A stretch of 64,000 bases of DNA from Rhizobium sp. SSA_523 (GTDB lineage: Bacteria > Pseudomonadota > Alphaproteobacteria > Rhizobiales > Rhizobiaceae), in contig NZ_CP129381.1 of NCBI RefSeq assembly GCF_030435705.1, forward strand, positions 930,001-994,000, read 5' to 3'. Position 1 is the stretch's first letter. Each line of letters begins with the position of its first letter. A program made the position numbers and the translations under genes. Positions 52,857 to 61,988 of this stretch are shown here, piece after piece. The notes beneath the pieces are model-generated. The model saw nothing but the letters and a program-made list of their open reading frames with translations, was not told the origin of the DNA and ran no database searches.

Positions 52857-54122
52857 ATGAGACATCTTTTCAAGACGGCCGCCGCCGCGGCCGTGGCCTT
52901 GAGCACATCGCTCGCGGCCCTGCCGGCCTTCGCCGAAACACTCACCTTCGTCAGCTGGATGAAGGGCGAGCCGGGCTATGGCGACTGGTGGAACGAGGTC
53001 ATCCAGAAATTCGAGGCCAGCCATCCGGACGTAAAGGTCGAGATGACCAAGGTCTCCCGCAATGAATATGCGGACACCATGTTCACGATGTTTGCCGGCG
53101 GCACGCCCCCCGATATCGTCCACCTCGCCGCTTTCGAGTATCAGGCCTTCGCCAATGAGGGATGGCTGGCGGATCTCGGACCCTTCATCGAAAAGTCCGG
53201 GATGGACCTCAAGGGCTGGGCCGGCCAGAGCACATGCGAGTGGAAGGGCAAGACCAATTGCATCATGCTGCTCTATACGGCCTATATCCTCGCCTATAAC
53301 GAGAAGCTCCTGAAGGACGCCGGTATTGCCAGCGTCCCCACCGACTGGAACGGCCTGATTGCCGCGGCAAAGGCGGCAACCCGCGACACCGACGGCGATG
53401 GAGTCACCGATGTCTACGGCCTCGGCGTCGACAGCAGCGGCGGCTCCAACATGATGCACGACATGCTGCATTTCGTTCTGGATGCCGGCGGCAACTGGAC
53501 AGAGGATGGCAAGCCCGCCTTCAACAGCCCCGGCGTCATCGAGGGACTTGCCCGCTTCAAGCAGATCTACAAGGACGGCCTGACGCCGAAGGATGCCAAG
53601 GCAGGCGACATGCGCCAGCTGCTGATCGAGGGCCGCATCGCCATGCGCCTTGACGGGCCCTGGATCTGGAATGTGATGAAGGGTGCGGATCCGGCTATTC
53701 GCGACAATCTGAAGCTGGCGGAGTCGCCGCTCAACCCTCCTGTCGGCGGAACGTCCAACGTCATCGGCATGCCCTCCGATATTTCCGATGAGAAGAAGGC
53801 GCTGGTCTGGGACTTCATCCAGGTCGCCGCATCCAAGGAGATGCAGCAGCGCTTTGCCACCCTCGGCTCCTCGCCGGCTCCCATGCCGGGCCTCGATTAC
53901 ACGGCGGAGATCAAGGCGGACCCGAACTTCGCGCTATTCGCCAAGGCCAATGACAAGGCCTCCGCTGCCGGTGTCGACCGCCTGCCGAAGGGCCTGGAGC
54001 TGCAGTTCAACGAAGTGACGAAGATCGTTTTCCGCGAGGTGCAGCGCATGCTGATCGACGATCTGAGCCCGCAGGAGGCAGGTGCCAATATGCAGGCCGC
54101 CGTCGAGAAGATCGCCGGCTGA
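52857..54122 (+). CDS. Sugar ABC importer solute-binding protein (SBP_bac_1)
   Basis: Exported binding protein of 421 residues with a signal peptide (residues 1-26, ending LPAFAE). Family 1 features are LTFVSWMKGEPGYGDWWNEV, TMFAGGTPPDIVHLAAFEYQ and the ligand-site GRIAMRLDGPWIWNVMKG. Two cysteines (STCEWKGKTNC) may form a disulfide. An AAGGAGGAGG site directly precedes the ATG. The gene is followed by a stem-loop before the permeases. The ligand is probably a sugar or sugar acid, such as a galactoside, degraded by the neighbouring enzymes. Confidence 0.93.
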   Translation: MRHLFKTAAAAAVALSTSLAALPAFAETLTFVSWMKGEPGYGDWWNEVIQKFEASHPDVKVEMTKVSRNEYADTMFTMFAGGTPPDIVHLAAFEYQAFANEGWLADLGPFIEKSGMDLKGWAGQSTCEWKGKTNCIMLLYTAYILAYNEKLLKDAGIASVPTDWNGLIAAAKAATRDTDGDGVTDVYGLGVDSSGGSNMMHDMLHFVLDAGGNWTEDGKPAFNSPGVIEGLARFKQIYKDGLTPKDAKAGDMRQLLIEGRIAMRLDGPWIWNVMKGADPAIRDNLKLAESPLNPPVGGTSNVIGMPSDISDEKKALVWDFIQVAASKEMQQRFATLGSSPAPMPGLDYTAEIKADPNFALFAKANDKASAAGVDRLPKGLELQFNEVTKIVFREVQRMLIDDLSPQEAGANMQAAVEKIAG

Positions 54123-54152
54123 ACCGAACCGCATGCCAAGCGTCAAAAGGTG

Positions 54153-54179
54153 GGTGGCCGCGGCACGACCTCGGCCACC
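54153..54179 (+). other. Stem-loop between binding-protein and permease genes
   Basis: GGTGGCCG pairs perfectly with CGGCCACC across an 11-base loop in the 77-base gap. Probable transcript-stabilising or attenuating hairpin; no U-tract. Confidence 0.5.
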
Positions 54180-54199
54180 TTGAGCGCAGGAGGATTGAC

Positions 54200-55093
54200 T
54201 TGATAGACTTTAGTTCACCGAAGCACAGATCGAAATTCGGCTACCTGCTTCTGGCTCCGGCCGTTATCCTGATGGCGCTGATCATCATCTATCCGATCCT
54301 GCTATCGGTGGACATCTCGCTGCAGGATGTCCGCATAGCGCGGATCGGCGGCGACCACGCGCCCTGGACGACCAAGAATTACGAATGGCTGTTTCACTCC
54401 GAAGAATTCTGGAACGCCATTTCGGTCACGGCACGCATGGTGCTCATCGTCGGCGGCATTTCCCTGATCATCGGACTTGCCACGGCGCTCCTGGTGAACC
54501 AGAACTTCAAGGGTCGCGCGCTTGCCAGACTGTTCGTCGCTTTGCCATGGGCGGTGCCGGAAGTGGTCGCGACGGTCATCTGGGCCTGGATGCTCGACAG
54601 CTCGTTCGGCGTCATCAATTGGATGTTGCTGAAGACCGGCCTGGTCTCTCAGGCCGTCCAGTTCGGCTCGAACGCCACGGCCGCCTTCATGGCCGTCTGC
54701 TTCGTAATGATCTGGAAGGGCTATCCGCTGGTGTCCATCATGCTGCTGGCGGGTTTGCAATCCATCCCCGCCGAACAGTACCAGGCCGCCAAGGTGGATG
54801 GCGCCAATGTCTGGCAGCGCTTCATCTATGTGACGCTTCCCAATCTCGCGCCCGTCATTGGCGTCACATCGGTGATGACGACGCTCTGGGTCTTCCGTGA
54901 CTTCTCCATCATCTACGTGTTGACCCAGGGCGGGCCGATCGGAGCGACGACAACCTTGTCGATGCTGACCTTCGAGCAGGCTTTCGCCTTCTTCCGCATG
55001 GGTCAGGGCGCCGCGGTCGGCGTGGTCACCATGATCATCTGCGCGATCATCAGCCGCGCGCTGGTCGGCCGCTTCGCGAAATCGGTCCACTAG
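54200..55093 (+). CDS. Sugar ABC importer permease, MalF type
   Basis: CUT1 permease of 297 residues. The first helix is GYLLLAPAVILMALIIIYPI, and the EAA loop reads PAEQYQAAKVDGANVWQRF. TTG start at 54200 supported by a strong AGGAGG site seven bases upstream; no better ATG exists before the first helix. It ends nine bases before the partner permease gene. Confidence 0.92.
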   Translation: MIDFSSPKHRSKFGYLLLAPAVILMALIIIYPILLSVDISLQDVRIARIGGDHAPWTTKNYEWLFHSEEFWNAISVTARMVLIVGGISLIIGLATALLVNQNFKGRALARLFVALPWAVPEVVATVIWAWMLDSSFGVINWMLLKTGLVSQAVQFGSNATAAFMAVCFVMIWKGYPLVSIMLLAGLQSIPAEQYQAAKVDGANVWQRFIYVTLPNLAPVIGVTSVMTTLWVFRDFSIIYVLTQGGPIGATTTLSMLTFEQAFAFFRMGQGAAVGVVTMIICAIISRALVGRFAKSVH

Positions 55094-55102
55094 GAGCAAT
55101 CG

Positions 55103-55936
55103 ATGACAAAACGTTCGCCTCTCGCCGGGATCGCCCTTTACACCACCGTCATCGGTGTCTGCGTCATCCTGCTCTTTCCGATCTACTGGATGTTCCTGAC
55201 GGCGCTCAGCCCCCGCACGCAGCTCAGGGTCTACCCGCCGAACTTCCTGCCGCGCGACCCGCAATGGACTGTCTTTTCCGATCTTCTGGCAAGCCAGCCT
55301 TTTGGCCTGTGGATGTGGAACACGATCCTGATCGCGGTCGCCACCATGATCCTCTCGCTGACGGTCGGCGTGCTTGCCGCCTATGCCCTGTCCCGCCATC
55401 GCCTGCGCGGCGGCCAGGCGCTCGGCCTGTTCATCCTGACCTCGAAAATGCTGCCGGCGACTTTGCTCGTTATCCCGCTGTTTGCCATCTTCAAATCGGT
55501 CGGGCTGGTCGGCTCGCTTTGGTCCGTGGTGATTGCCCAGGCGACGCTCATCGTGCCCTTCGCAACCTGGATGCTGAAAGGGTATTTCGACACCATTCCG
55601 CCCGAACTGGAACAGGCGGCACTGGTCGATGGCTGCTCGCCGCTCGGCGCGCTTATCCGCGTTGTATTGCCCGTCGCCTCTCCCGGCCTGGCGGCAACCG
55701 CACTCTATGCCTTCGTCATCAGCTGGTCCGATTTTCTCTACGCCAGGACCTTCCTGACCACGTCGGAATCGCAGTGGACCCTGAATGTCGGCATTGCCAC
55801 GCTGAAAGGCGAATTCGTGACCGACTGGAACACGATCATGGCGGCCTCGCTGATGGCGGCCGTGCCGATCATCGGCGTCTATCTCTTCCTCGAACGCTAT
55901 CTTGTGGGCGGTCTTTCCGCCGGTTCCGAAAAGTAA
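55103..55936 (+). CDS. Sugar ABC importer permease, MalG type
   Basis: CUT1 permease of 277 residues with six helices; FPIYWMFLTALSPRTQLRVY near the N-terminus and the EAA loop PPELEQAALVDGCSPLGALI. An AGGAGCAATCG stretch precedes the ATG. It ends 19 bases before the ATPase gene and pairs with the MalF-type permease encoded upstream. Confidence 0.93.
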   Translation: MTKRSPLAGIALYTTVIGVCVILLFPIYWMFLTALSPRTQLRVYPPNFLPRDPQWTVFSDLLASQPFGLWMWNTILIAVATMILSLTVGVLAAYALSRHRLRGGQALGLFILTSKMLPATLLVIPLFAIFKSVGLVGSLWSVVIAQATLIVPFATWMLKGYFDTIPPELEQAALVDGCSPLGALIRVVLPVASPGLAATALYAFVISWSDFLYARTFLTTSESQWTLNVGIATLKGEFVTDWNTIMAASLMAAVPIIGVYLFLERYLVGGLSAGSEK

Positions 55937-55955
55937 ATCAAGAAAGGCCCGCATC

Positions 55956-57080
55956 TTGGCAACAATCGATTTCAACAATGTCCAGAAGCGTTATGGCCAG
56001 TTCAAGGCCATCCACGACTTCAACCTGCATGTGGAAGACGGCGAGCTCTGCGTCTTCGTCGGCCCCTCCGGCTGCGGCAAATCCACAATCTTGAAAATGC
56101 TCGCCGGACTGGAGGAAACCACCAGCGGGACCATCTCGATCGGTGGCCGCGACGTGACCGATCTCGGGCCCGGCAGCCGCGATATCGCAATGGTGTTCCA
56201 GAATTACGCTCTCTATCCGCATATGACCGTGCGCTCCAATATCGGTTTCGGCCTGAAGATGCGGGGCGTCGCCAGGGAGAAGATCGACAAGGCCGTCAAC
56301 CACGCCGCCGAGATGCTGGAACTGACGGATTATCTCGACCGCCGTCCGCGCGCCTTGTCCGGCGGGCAGCGGCAGCGCGTGGCGCTCGGACGGGCCATCG
56401 TGCGCGAACCCAGCGCCTTTCTGATGGACGAGCCCTTGTCCAATCTGGATGCCAAGCTGCGCACCCAGACGCGATCGGAAATCGTCAAATTGCAGAAGCG
56501 TCTCGGCGTCACCACCATCTATGTCACCCATGACCAGGTGGAAGCCTTGACCATGGCGAGCAAGATTGTCGTCATGCGGGCCGGCATCATCCAGCAGGTC
56601 GGCTCGCCGGAAGAGTTGTTCAACCGGCCCTCAAATCTGTTCGTTGCGGGCTTCATCGGCTCACCGGGAATGAACTTCTTCCGCGGCCCCCTGGAAATCG
56701 AAGGGGATCGTGCCTTCACCCGCTTTGGCGGCCAGCGCGTCGCGATCGGACGCAAGCCGTTGAAGGACGGCGCGAAGGAAGCCATTTTCGGGATCAGGCC
56801 CGAGCATCTGGTGATCGGTGAGGAGGGCGTGCCGGTGGACGTCTCGCTGGTCGAGAGCCTCGGGACGGAGAAGATCCTGCACTTCCCGACGCCGAAAGGC
56901 CAGGAAGCCGATGCCGTGGACACTGTTGTCGCCTCGGATGAGAATGCGCGCGACAAGACAACCATGCTGGCGCGGGTCATCGACGATCACCGCTACCGCG
57001 ATGGTGAAACCATCCGCATCACTTTGCCGGAAGGCAAAGTTCATATATTCGATGCCGTCACCCACGAAGCCCTGGTGTAG
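55956..57080 (+). CDS. Sugar ABC importer ATPase, UgpC/MsmK type
   Basis: ATPase of 374 residues with the CUT1 C-terminal regulatory domain. Walker A GPSGCGKST, signature LSGGQRQRVALGRAI, Walker [17 protein letters not shown], switch His in YVTHDQVEALTMA. TTG start at 55956 with AAAGG nine bases upstream; the frame before it lies in the permease gene. The IclR-SMP-30 fusion gene follows after eight bases. Confidence 0.92.
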   Translation: MATIDFNNVQKRYGQFKAIHDFNLHVEDGELCVFVGPSGCGKSTILKMLAGLEETTSGTISIGGRDVTDLGPGSRDIAMVFQNYALYPHMTVRSNIGFGLKMRGVAREKIDKAVNHAAEMLELTDYLDRRPRALSGGQRQRVALGRAIVREPSAFLMDEPLSNLDAKLRTQTRSEIVKLQKRLGVTTIYVTHDQVEALTMASKIVVMRAGIIQQVGSPEELFNRPSNLFVAGFIGSPGMNFFRGPLEIEGDRAFTRFGGQRVAIGRKPLKDGAKEAIFGIRPEHLVIGEEGVPVDVSLVESLGTEKILHFPTPKGQEADAVDTVVASDENARDKTTMLARVIDDHRYRDGETIRITLPEGKVHIFDAVTHEALV

Positions 57081-57088
57081 GAGCGCCC

Positions 57089-58762
57089 TTGCCGAATTTC
57101 GACAATATCGCCAAGCTCTATCCCGGCGCGGGAACCCTGGTCAAAGGCATCCAGCTGATCGAGCTGATCGCCCAGTCGGCCGAACCCTGCAACTCCACCT
57201 TCCTGCTGAAGCAGACCAGGCTCCCCAAGGCGACGCTCTACCGACTGCTGGGCGCCCTGGTGGAGTTCGGCTACATCAAGCACGATCTGCAGTCCAAGAC
57301 CTACAGTCTCGGCAAGCGGTTCATCGAGCTTGGCCGAAGCTCGCTATCCGCCTTCGACCTGCGCAGCGCAGCCGAGCACGAGCTGCAACGACTGGCTGGC
57401 GATCTCGGCCAGACGGTGTCTCTGGTGGTGCTGGAAGGCGATCACATCATCTATGTCGACGTGCGGCGGCCGGCCAATCCGCTGGCGGTCGGGATCGATG
57501 TGGGTCGCACCCTGCCGGTGGCCGACAGCACCTCCGGACGGGCCATCCTGGCCGCCATGCCCCCGCATGAGATGAACAATTTCCTCAACGCCTACAGCAC
57601 CGAGGAGCGCCATCGCATCCTGTCGGAAATCGCCATCAGCCGGGCCCGCGGCTATTCCATCGCCGAATCCAGGTCCATTCCGGGCCTGACTGTCGTGGCG
57701 GTCGAAGTGCATGGCCCACCGGGCATGGGACGCGGCGCCATTGCCGTTACGGCGCATGAAAGCGCGCTGAGCCACGAACAGCGCCACATTGTCGGGCGCG
57801 ACCTGATGGAGGCCGCGCGACGGGTGATGGGCAATATCGGCACCGCCAGCGTCAGCATCTCCTCCAACCCGCGACGGCACCTGCATGTGGAAGAAGCACT
57901 GACCTGCATCCACCCCGCGGGGGCCATTGTCGGCGAAGGTCCGGTCTGGGACAGCCGGACGCATCTTTTGCGCTGGGTGGACATCGCAGCGCCGGCAACC
58001 CGGATTTATGATCCTTCCGGGACGCAAACAGTCATGAAGCCGGCATCGCGGCTGGTTTCGGCCGTTCTGCCGGCGGCCGACGGCTCGATTGTCGCCGTGA
58101 CCCAGAACGGGCTGGAAATGCTGGATCCGCAAACCGGCGCGCTGGAACCCATCTATGATCCGGAGGCGCATCTGCCCGCCAACCGGTTCAACGATGCCAA
58201 GACCGACAGGGCCGGTCGGATCTGGGCCGGCACGATGAGCCTCGATGCCTCCATGCCTTCCGGCTCGCTCTACTGCTTCGACACGACCACCCGCGCCCGT
58301 GCCGTGGACGGCGGGTTCCAGGTCTCCAACGGGCTTGGCTGGAGCGCCGATGACAAGACCTTCTACTTCACCGATTCCGGTCTCGGCATCGTCTTCGCCT
58401 ATGATTTCGACATCGAGAAGGGCCTCCTTTCCAATCGCCGGATATTCCTGCAATTCCAGCCGAGCGAAGGCAAGCCGGACGGTCTGGCCGTCGATGCCGA
58501 GGGAACGGTCTGGATTGCCCTCTGGGATGGCTGGCGAGTGGCGGGCTACGATCCGAAGGGCCGCCTTGTCCGTGAAATCGACATGCCGGTCCCGCGGCCG
58601 ACAAGCTGCTGTTTCGGAGGCGAGGACATGAAGACGCTGTTTATCACCACCGCCTCGATCCGGCTGCCGGCCAGCGTTCTCGAAGAGGCGCCCCTGTCCG
58701 GCGGCCTTTTCGCCGTGAGCATGGATGTTGCAGGCCAACCGACGGTCGAGGTTGCCCTGTGA
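57089..58762 (+). CDS. IclR regulator fused to SMP-30/gluconolactonase
   Basis: A 557-residue two-function protein. Residues 15-75 are an IclR winged helix (KGIQLIELIAQS, LPKATLYRLLGALVEFGYIK), and 85-258 the IclR effector domain (GDHIIYVDVRRPANPLAVG, DSTSGRAILAAM). From about 265 a complete SMP-30 beta-propeller follows: Glu283 in GEGPVW, Asn in FQVSNGLGWS and Asp in GKPDGLAVD are the metal ligands. It would hydrolyse a sugar lactone to the aldonic acid while also regulating, perhaps sensing the same lactone. TTG start after AGGAG. It lies in the importer operon and overlaps the dehydrogenase gene by four bases. The reading frame is continuous, so the fusion looks real. Confidence 0.88.
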   Translation: MPNFDNIAKLYPGAGTLVKGIQLIELIAQSAEPCNSTFLLKQTRLPKATLYRLLGALVEFGYIKHDLQSKTYSLGKRFIELGRSSLSAFDLRSAAEHELQRLAGDLGQTVSLVVLEGDHIIYVDVRRPANPLAVGIDVGRTLPVADSTSGRAILAAMPPHEMNNFLNAYSTEERHRILSEIAISRARGYSIAESRSIPGLTVVAVEVHGPPGMGRGAIAVTAHESALSHEQRHIVGRDLMEAARRVMGNIGTASVSISSNPRRHLHVEEALTCIHPAGAIVGEGPVWDSRTHLLRWVDIAAPATRIYDPSGTQTVMKPASRLVSAVLPAADGSIVAVTQNGLEMLDPQTGALEPIYDPEAHLPANRFNDAKTDRAGRIWAGTMSLDASMPSGSLYCFDTTTRARAVDGGFQVSNGLGWSADDKTFYFTDSGLGIVFAYDFDIEKGLLSNRRIFLQFQPSEGKPDGLAVDAEGTVWIALWDGWRVAGYDPKGRLVREIDMPVPRPTSCCFGGEDMKTLFITTASIRLPASVLEEAPLSGGLFAVSMDVAGQPTVEVAL

Positions 58763-59502
58763 CCATTTCCTACGACGAATTTGCCGGCCAGCATGTCATC
58801 GTGACCGGCGCTGCGGCGGGAATCGGTCGGGCCACCGCAATCGCCTTCGCGCGCCAGGGCGCCAGGGTGACGGCACTGGACCGCGCAAAAATGGAGTTCA
58901 GCGCCGAGGAAGCCGGATCCGGATCGCTTCTGCCCGTCGCTTACGATCTGACGCTGGCGGAGGGGCTTGCACCGCTGGTGGACGATCTTGTCGCGCAACA
59001 GGGGCCGGTGCGGGTTCTCGTGAACAATGCGGGCGTCGACCGGCGCATCGCCTTCGACGATCTGGCTGTCGATGTCTGGCGCCAGATGATGGCACTCAAT
59101 CTCGATCACCAGGCCCTGCTGTCCGTTGCGGTCTCCCGCAGCATGCAGGAGGCCGGCGGCGGTGCCATTGTCAACATGTCGTCGACGGCCTGGATGAAGC
59201 TTGCAGGGAACCTCGCGGCCTACCACGCGGCCAAGGCAGCCATTGTCGGGCTGACGCGCGGCATGGCGCGGGATCTCGGCCCCCGCAAGATCCGCGTCAA
59301 TGCCATCGCGCCCGGCCGCGTCGCGACCGAACGCGTCACGGCGAAGATCACGGACGACTGGGTAAGCGAGACCCATGACCTGCAGTGCCTCAAGGACCTC
59401 ATCCAGCCGCAGGATATTGCCGCGACCGCGCTCTGGCTTGCCTCATCCGGCGCGCGGATGATCACCGGCCAGACCGTCATCGTCGACGGCGGCGTCGTCT
59501 AG
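58759..59502 (+). CDS. SDR-family sugar dehydrogenase
   Basis: Classical short-chain dehydrogenase of 247 residues. Cofactor motif TGAAAGIG, NNAG intact, catalytic Ser in MSSTAW and YHAAK near residue 155. The end VIVDGGVV is typical. In this operon it most likely oxidises an aldose to the lactone cleaved by the SMP-30 domain, as in galactose, arabinose or fucose dehydrogenases. GTG start in a GTGA overlap. The last 60 bases overlap the convergent alcohol dehydrogenase gene. Confidence 0.88.
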   Translation: MTISYDEFAGQHVIVTGAAAGIGRATAIAFARQGARVTALDRAKMEFSAEEAGSGSLLPVAYDLTLAEGLAPLVDDLVAQQGPVRVLVNNAGVDRRIAFDDLAVDVWRQMMALNLDHQALLSVAVSRSMQEAGGGAIVNMSSTAWMKLAGNLAAYHAAKAAIVGLTRGMARDLGPRKIRVNAIAPGRVATERVTAKITDDWVSETHDLQCLKDLIQPQDIAATALWLASSGARMITGQTVIVDGGVV

Positions 59503-60555
59503 CGCATCTTCGGCGAGCACGAGCCGTCCCTGAACCGCGCCTCCCGCAAGCCGCGCCAGCGCCAGATTGACTCTCGACTTCGGCAAAGTCTCGATGGGCA
59601 GCGGCCGCAGGCGTCCCTCCCGCGCAAGCCGGAGCACATCGGCGAGATCCTCAAGCGTTCCGGTAATGCTGCCGCAAATGCTGATCCCCTTCAGCGCCAG
59701 ACTGTACAGAGGGATCGCCAGTTCGCCGCCGAACAGGCCGACCTGCACCATGCGCCCGCCCTTGCGAAGGGCATCGAAAGCAAGCAAAGCCGTCTGGCCA
59801 TTGTTGACGAAGTCGAGGACTGCCGGGATGGGACCGCCCGCCAGATCTGCCAGATGCTCGATATCGCCATCGCCACGCAGGTGAAGAAAGTCAAGCGCAC
59901 CCGCGGCAAGAGCAGCACCGCGCTTCTCAGCCGACATGTCGGCGATGATGATCCGCTCATGGTCAAGGGCGCGCAGCATGGCGACGGCCTGCAGACCAAG
60001 CCCCCCGGCGCCGATGACGAGGAGAGGCTCGTCCGGCGCAAGCGGCATGATCTTGCGGATGGCCGAGCGCACGGTCAGGCCGGAGCAGGCATAGGTGGCC
60101 GCAAGGGCCGGATCCAGATCGCCGAGCGGAAAGACATAGCGGGGATGCGGCAGGACGACCTGCTCCGCAAATCCGCCATGCTGGGCAAAGCCGAGGCTCC
60201 TGGGGCCATTGCGGCACATATTGTCCCGGCCGCCGGTGCAATCGGAACAGGCGCCGCAACCAAGCCAGGGATAGGCGATGACGGCGTCGCCGATCCTCGC
60301 GTCCCGCGCCTGCGGCCCAAGCGCAACGATGCGCCCGGCGATCTCATGTCCCATGGCGATCGGCTGCGCGGGCTCCGGCCGCACGACGACACCGCGACGG
60401 CCGTAATCGACCTTTCCCTGCCAGGCATGCAGATCCGAATGGCAGACACCGCAATGACTGACCTCCACGATCACTTCGCTGCCTCTCGCCTCAGGCGTCT
60501 TGATCTCGACAGCCTGCAGCGGCTGACCGTGGAAGCGGTGAAGAAAGGCTTTCAT
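59443..60555 (-). CDS. Zinc-dependent alcohol dehydrogenase (MDR family)
   Basis: Medium-chain dehydrogenase of 370 residues. Catalytic zinc ligands Cys38 (CGVCHSD) and GHE at 70-71; structural zinc cysteines 100, 103, 106 and 114. The NAD motif is IGAGGLGLQAV. The last 20 or so residues (acidic DALDDAAVDDDGLAGD) extend beyond the usual fold and are encoded in the 60-base overlap with the convergent SDR gene. ATG overlaps the upstream flavoprotein stop as ATGA. The substrate may be an alcohol formed from the compound imported by the PotA-type system. Confidence 0.88.
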   Translation of the reverse strand: MKAFLHRFHGQPLQAVEIKTPEARGSEVIVEVSHCGVCHSDLHAWQGKVDYGRRGVVVRPEPAQPIAMGHEIAGRIVALGPQARDARIGDAVIAYPWLGCGACSDCTGGRDNMCRNGPRSLGFAQHGGFAEQVVLPHPRYVFPLGDLDPALAATYACSGLTVRSAIRKIMPLAPDEPLLVIGAGGLGLQAVAMLRALDHERIIIADMSAEKRGAALAAGALDFLHLRGDGDIEHLADLAGGPIPAVLDFVNNGQTALLAFDALRKGGRMVQVGLFGGELAIPLYSLALKGISICGSITGTLEDLADVLRLAREGRLRPLPIETLPKSRVNLALARLAGGAVQGRLVLAEDALDDAAVDDDGLAGDHPRAG

Positions 60556-61937
60556 GGGCTGGGCTCCGGAAGAATGCGGCCTCTGTTCAGGATCCCGTAT
60601 GGATCAAGACCGTGCTTGATGCTGCGCATCACGGCCAGTTCGACCGGCGAGCGAACGAGCGGCAGATGCGCGCGCTTGTCCGATCCGACCCCGTGCTCGG
60701 CCGTCACGGCGCCACCCAATCCTGCAGCGCAGGCGAAAATTTCCGGCGACAGAAGCGGCATGTGCTGCGACTTGACGACGTAGTGCAGGTTTCCGTCGCC
60801 GAGGTGACCGAAGACACAGATCCTGGCTGCCGGATCGATGCGCCGCACGATCGCGCCGGCCTCGTCGAGAAAATTGGCCATGGCATCCGGTGGAAGGCTG
60901 ACATCGTGCCCGGTCATGCCGCCCAGGCTCGCCGTATAGTCCGTGCAGCCATCCCGGATTTCCCAGAGTGCAGTAAAGTCGCGGCCGGACTGCGACAGCA
61001 CGACATCCTGGCAGAGACCGGCCTCGTAGGCCTCTCCCAGCGCCGTCTCGAAGAGATCATCCTCTTCGTGGCGAAAGGACTGGCTCTCGACCAGGAGATA
61101 GAGCGCATGGCCCGTGGCCAGCGGAGCCGACCCGCCCCGCAGAGCAACGACGCCGGCATAGACATCCGGCCAGATCGCCTCGCAGGCGCTGAGATCGGAG
61201 CCGAGATGCTCTCGCAGCCGCCTCATCAGCTGCAAGGCCGCGTCGACCGAGCCGACGGCACAGAGCGCATTGCGCTCATGCCGCGGCTTCGGCAGCAGGC
61301 GCAGCCTCGCGCGGGTGACGATCCCCAGCGTGCCCTCCGAGCCGATCATCAACTGCTTCAGGTCGTAGCCGGAATTGTCCTTCTGCAGCCCGCGCATCGA
61401 TGTCAGGACCCGGCCATCGGACAGCACTGCTTCGAGCCCCAGCACCTGCGCGCGGAACATGCCATGGCGAAGCACCCGGATGCCGCCGGCATTGGTGGCA
61501 ATCATGCCCCCGATCGTTGCCGTGCCCCGCGCGCCGATATCGACGCCGAACATCAGGCCGGCCGCGGCAGCACGCGCCTGCAGCGCCTCCAGCGTTACCC
61601 CTGCCCCGGCTTCCACGGACATGGAAAGCAGATCCGGCTCGCTCAGGCTGCGCATTCGCTCAAGCGAAATCGGCAATTCGCCGGCCTGCGGCCGGGCGCC
61701 GCCGGCAAGACCGGTCAGGCCGCCCTGCACGGCAACCAGCTGCCGGCGCGCCGTGCAGAAAGCCAGCAGCGCTGCAAGATCCGCAGTCGTTCTCGGCCGC
61801 GCGACGGCCACGGGCTCGGGCCCCGGCCGTCGCGTGGCATCGGCCCGATAGCGCTCCACCGCCTCCGCCCCAACAAGCAGGGCAAGGTCCGCCTGAAGGC
61901 GGGACAGCGCATCGATCAGGCCGGTCGTCTCGCTCAT
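60552..61937 (-). CDS. FAD-linked oxidase, GlcD/D-2-hydroxyacid dehydrogenase type
   Basis: VAO-family flavoprotein of 461 residues. The FAD-binding part has VQGGLTGLAGGARPQAGELP and GVDIGARGTATIGGMIATNA; the C-terminal part has the metal-site motifs FGHLGDGNLHY and TAEHGVGSDKRAHL. Such enzymes oxidise D-lactate, glycolate or D-2-hydroxyglutarate. It is encoded between RidA and the alcohol dehydrogenase in one operon. ATG 61937 is used because AGGTGAG precedes it; the frame continues to 61979. Confidence 0.88.
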   Translation of the reverse strand: MSETTGLIDALSRLQADLALLVGAEAVERYRADATRRPGPEPVAVARPRTTADLAALLAFCTARRQLVAVQGGLTGLAGGARPQAGELPISLERMRSLSEPDLLSMSVEAGAGVTLEALQARAAAAGLMFGVDIGARGTATIGGMIATNAGGIRVLRHGMFRAQVLGLEAVLSDGRVLTSMRGLQKDNSGYDLKQLMIGSEGTLGIVTRARLRLLPKPRHERNALCAVGSVDAALQLMRRLREHLGSDLSACEAIWPDVYAGVVALRGGSAPLATGHALYLLVESQSFRHEEDDLFETALGEAYEAGLCQDVVLSQSGRDFTALWEIRDGCTDYTASLGGMTGHDVSLPPDAMANFLDEAGAIVRRIDPAARICVFGHLGDGNLHYVVKSQHMPLLSPEIFACAAGLGGAVTAEHGVGSDKRAHLPLVRSPVELAVMRSIKHGLDPYGILNRGRILPEPSP

Positions 61938-61988
61938 GACGCGTGTCTCACCTTGTCGCGAAAATTTCGCTCCGCACACTGTGTCCGC

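Noticed and set aside
51549..53471. 640-residue minus-strand open frame
   Set aside because: It spans the ends of three well-supported plus-strand genes (aldolase, dehydratase, binding protein); long antisense frames are common at this G+C content.
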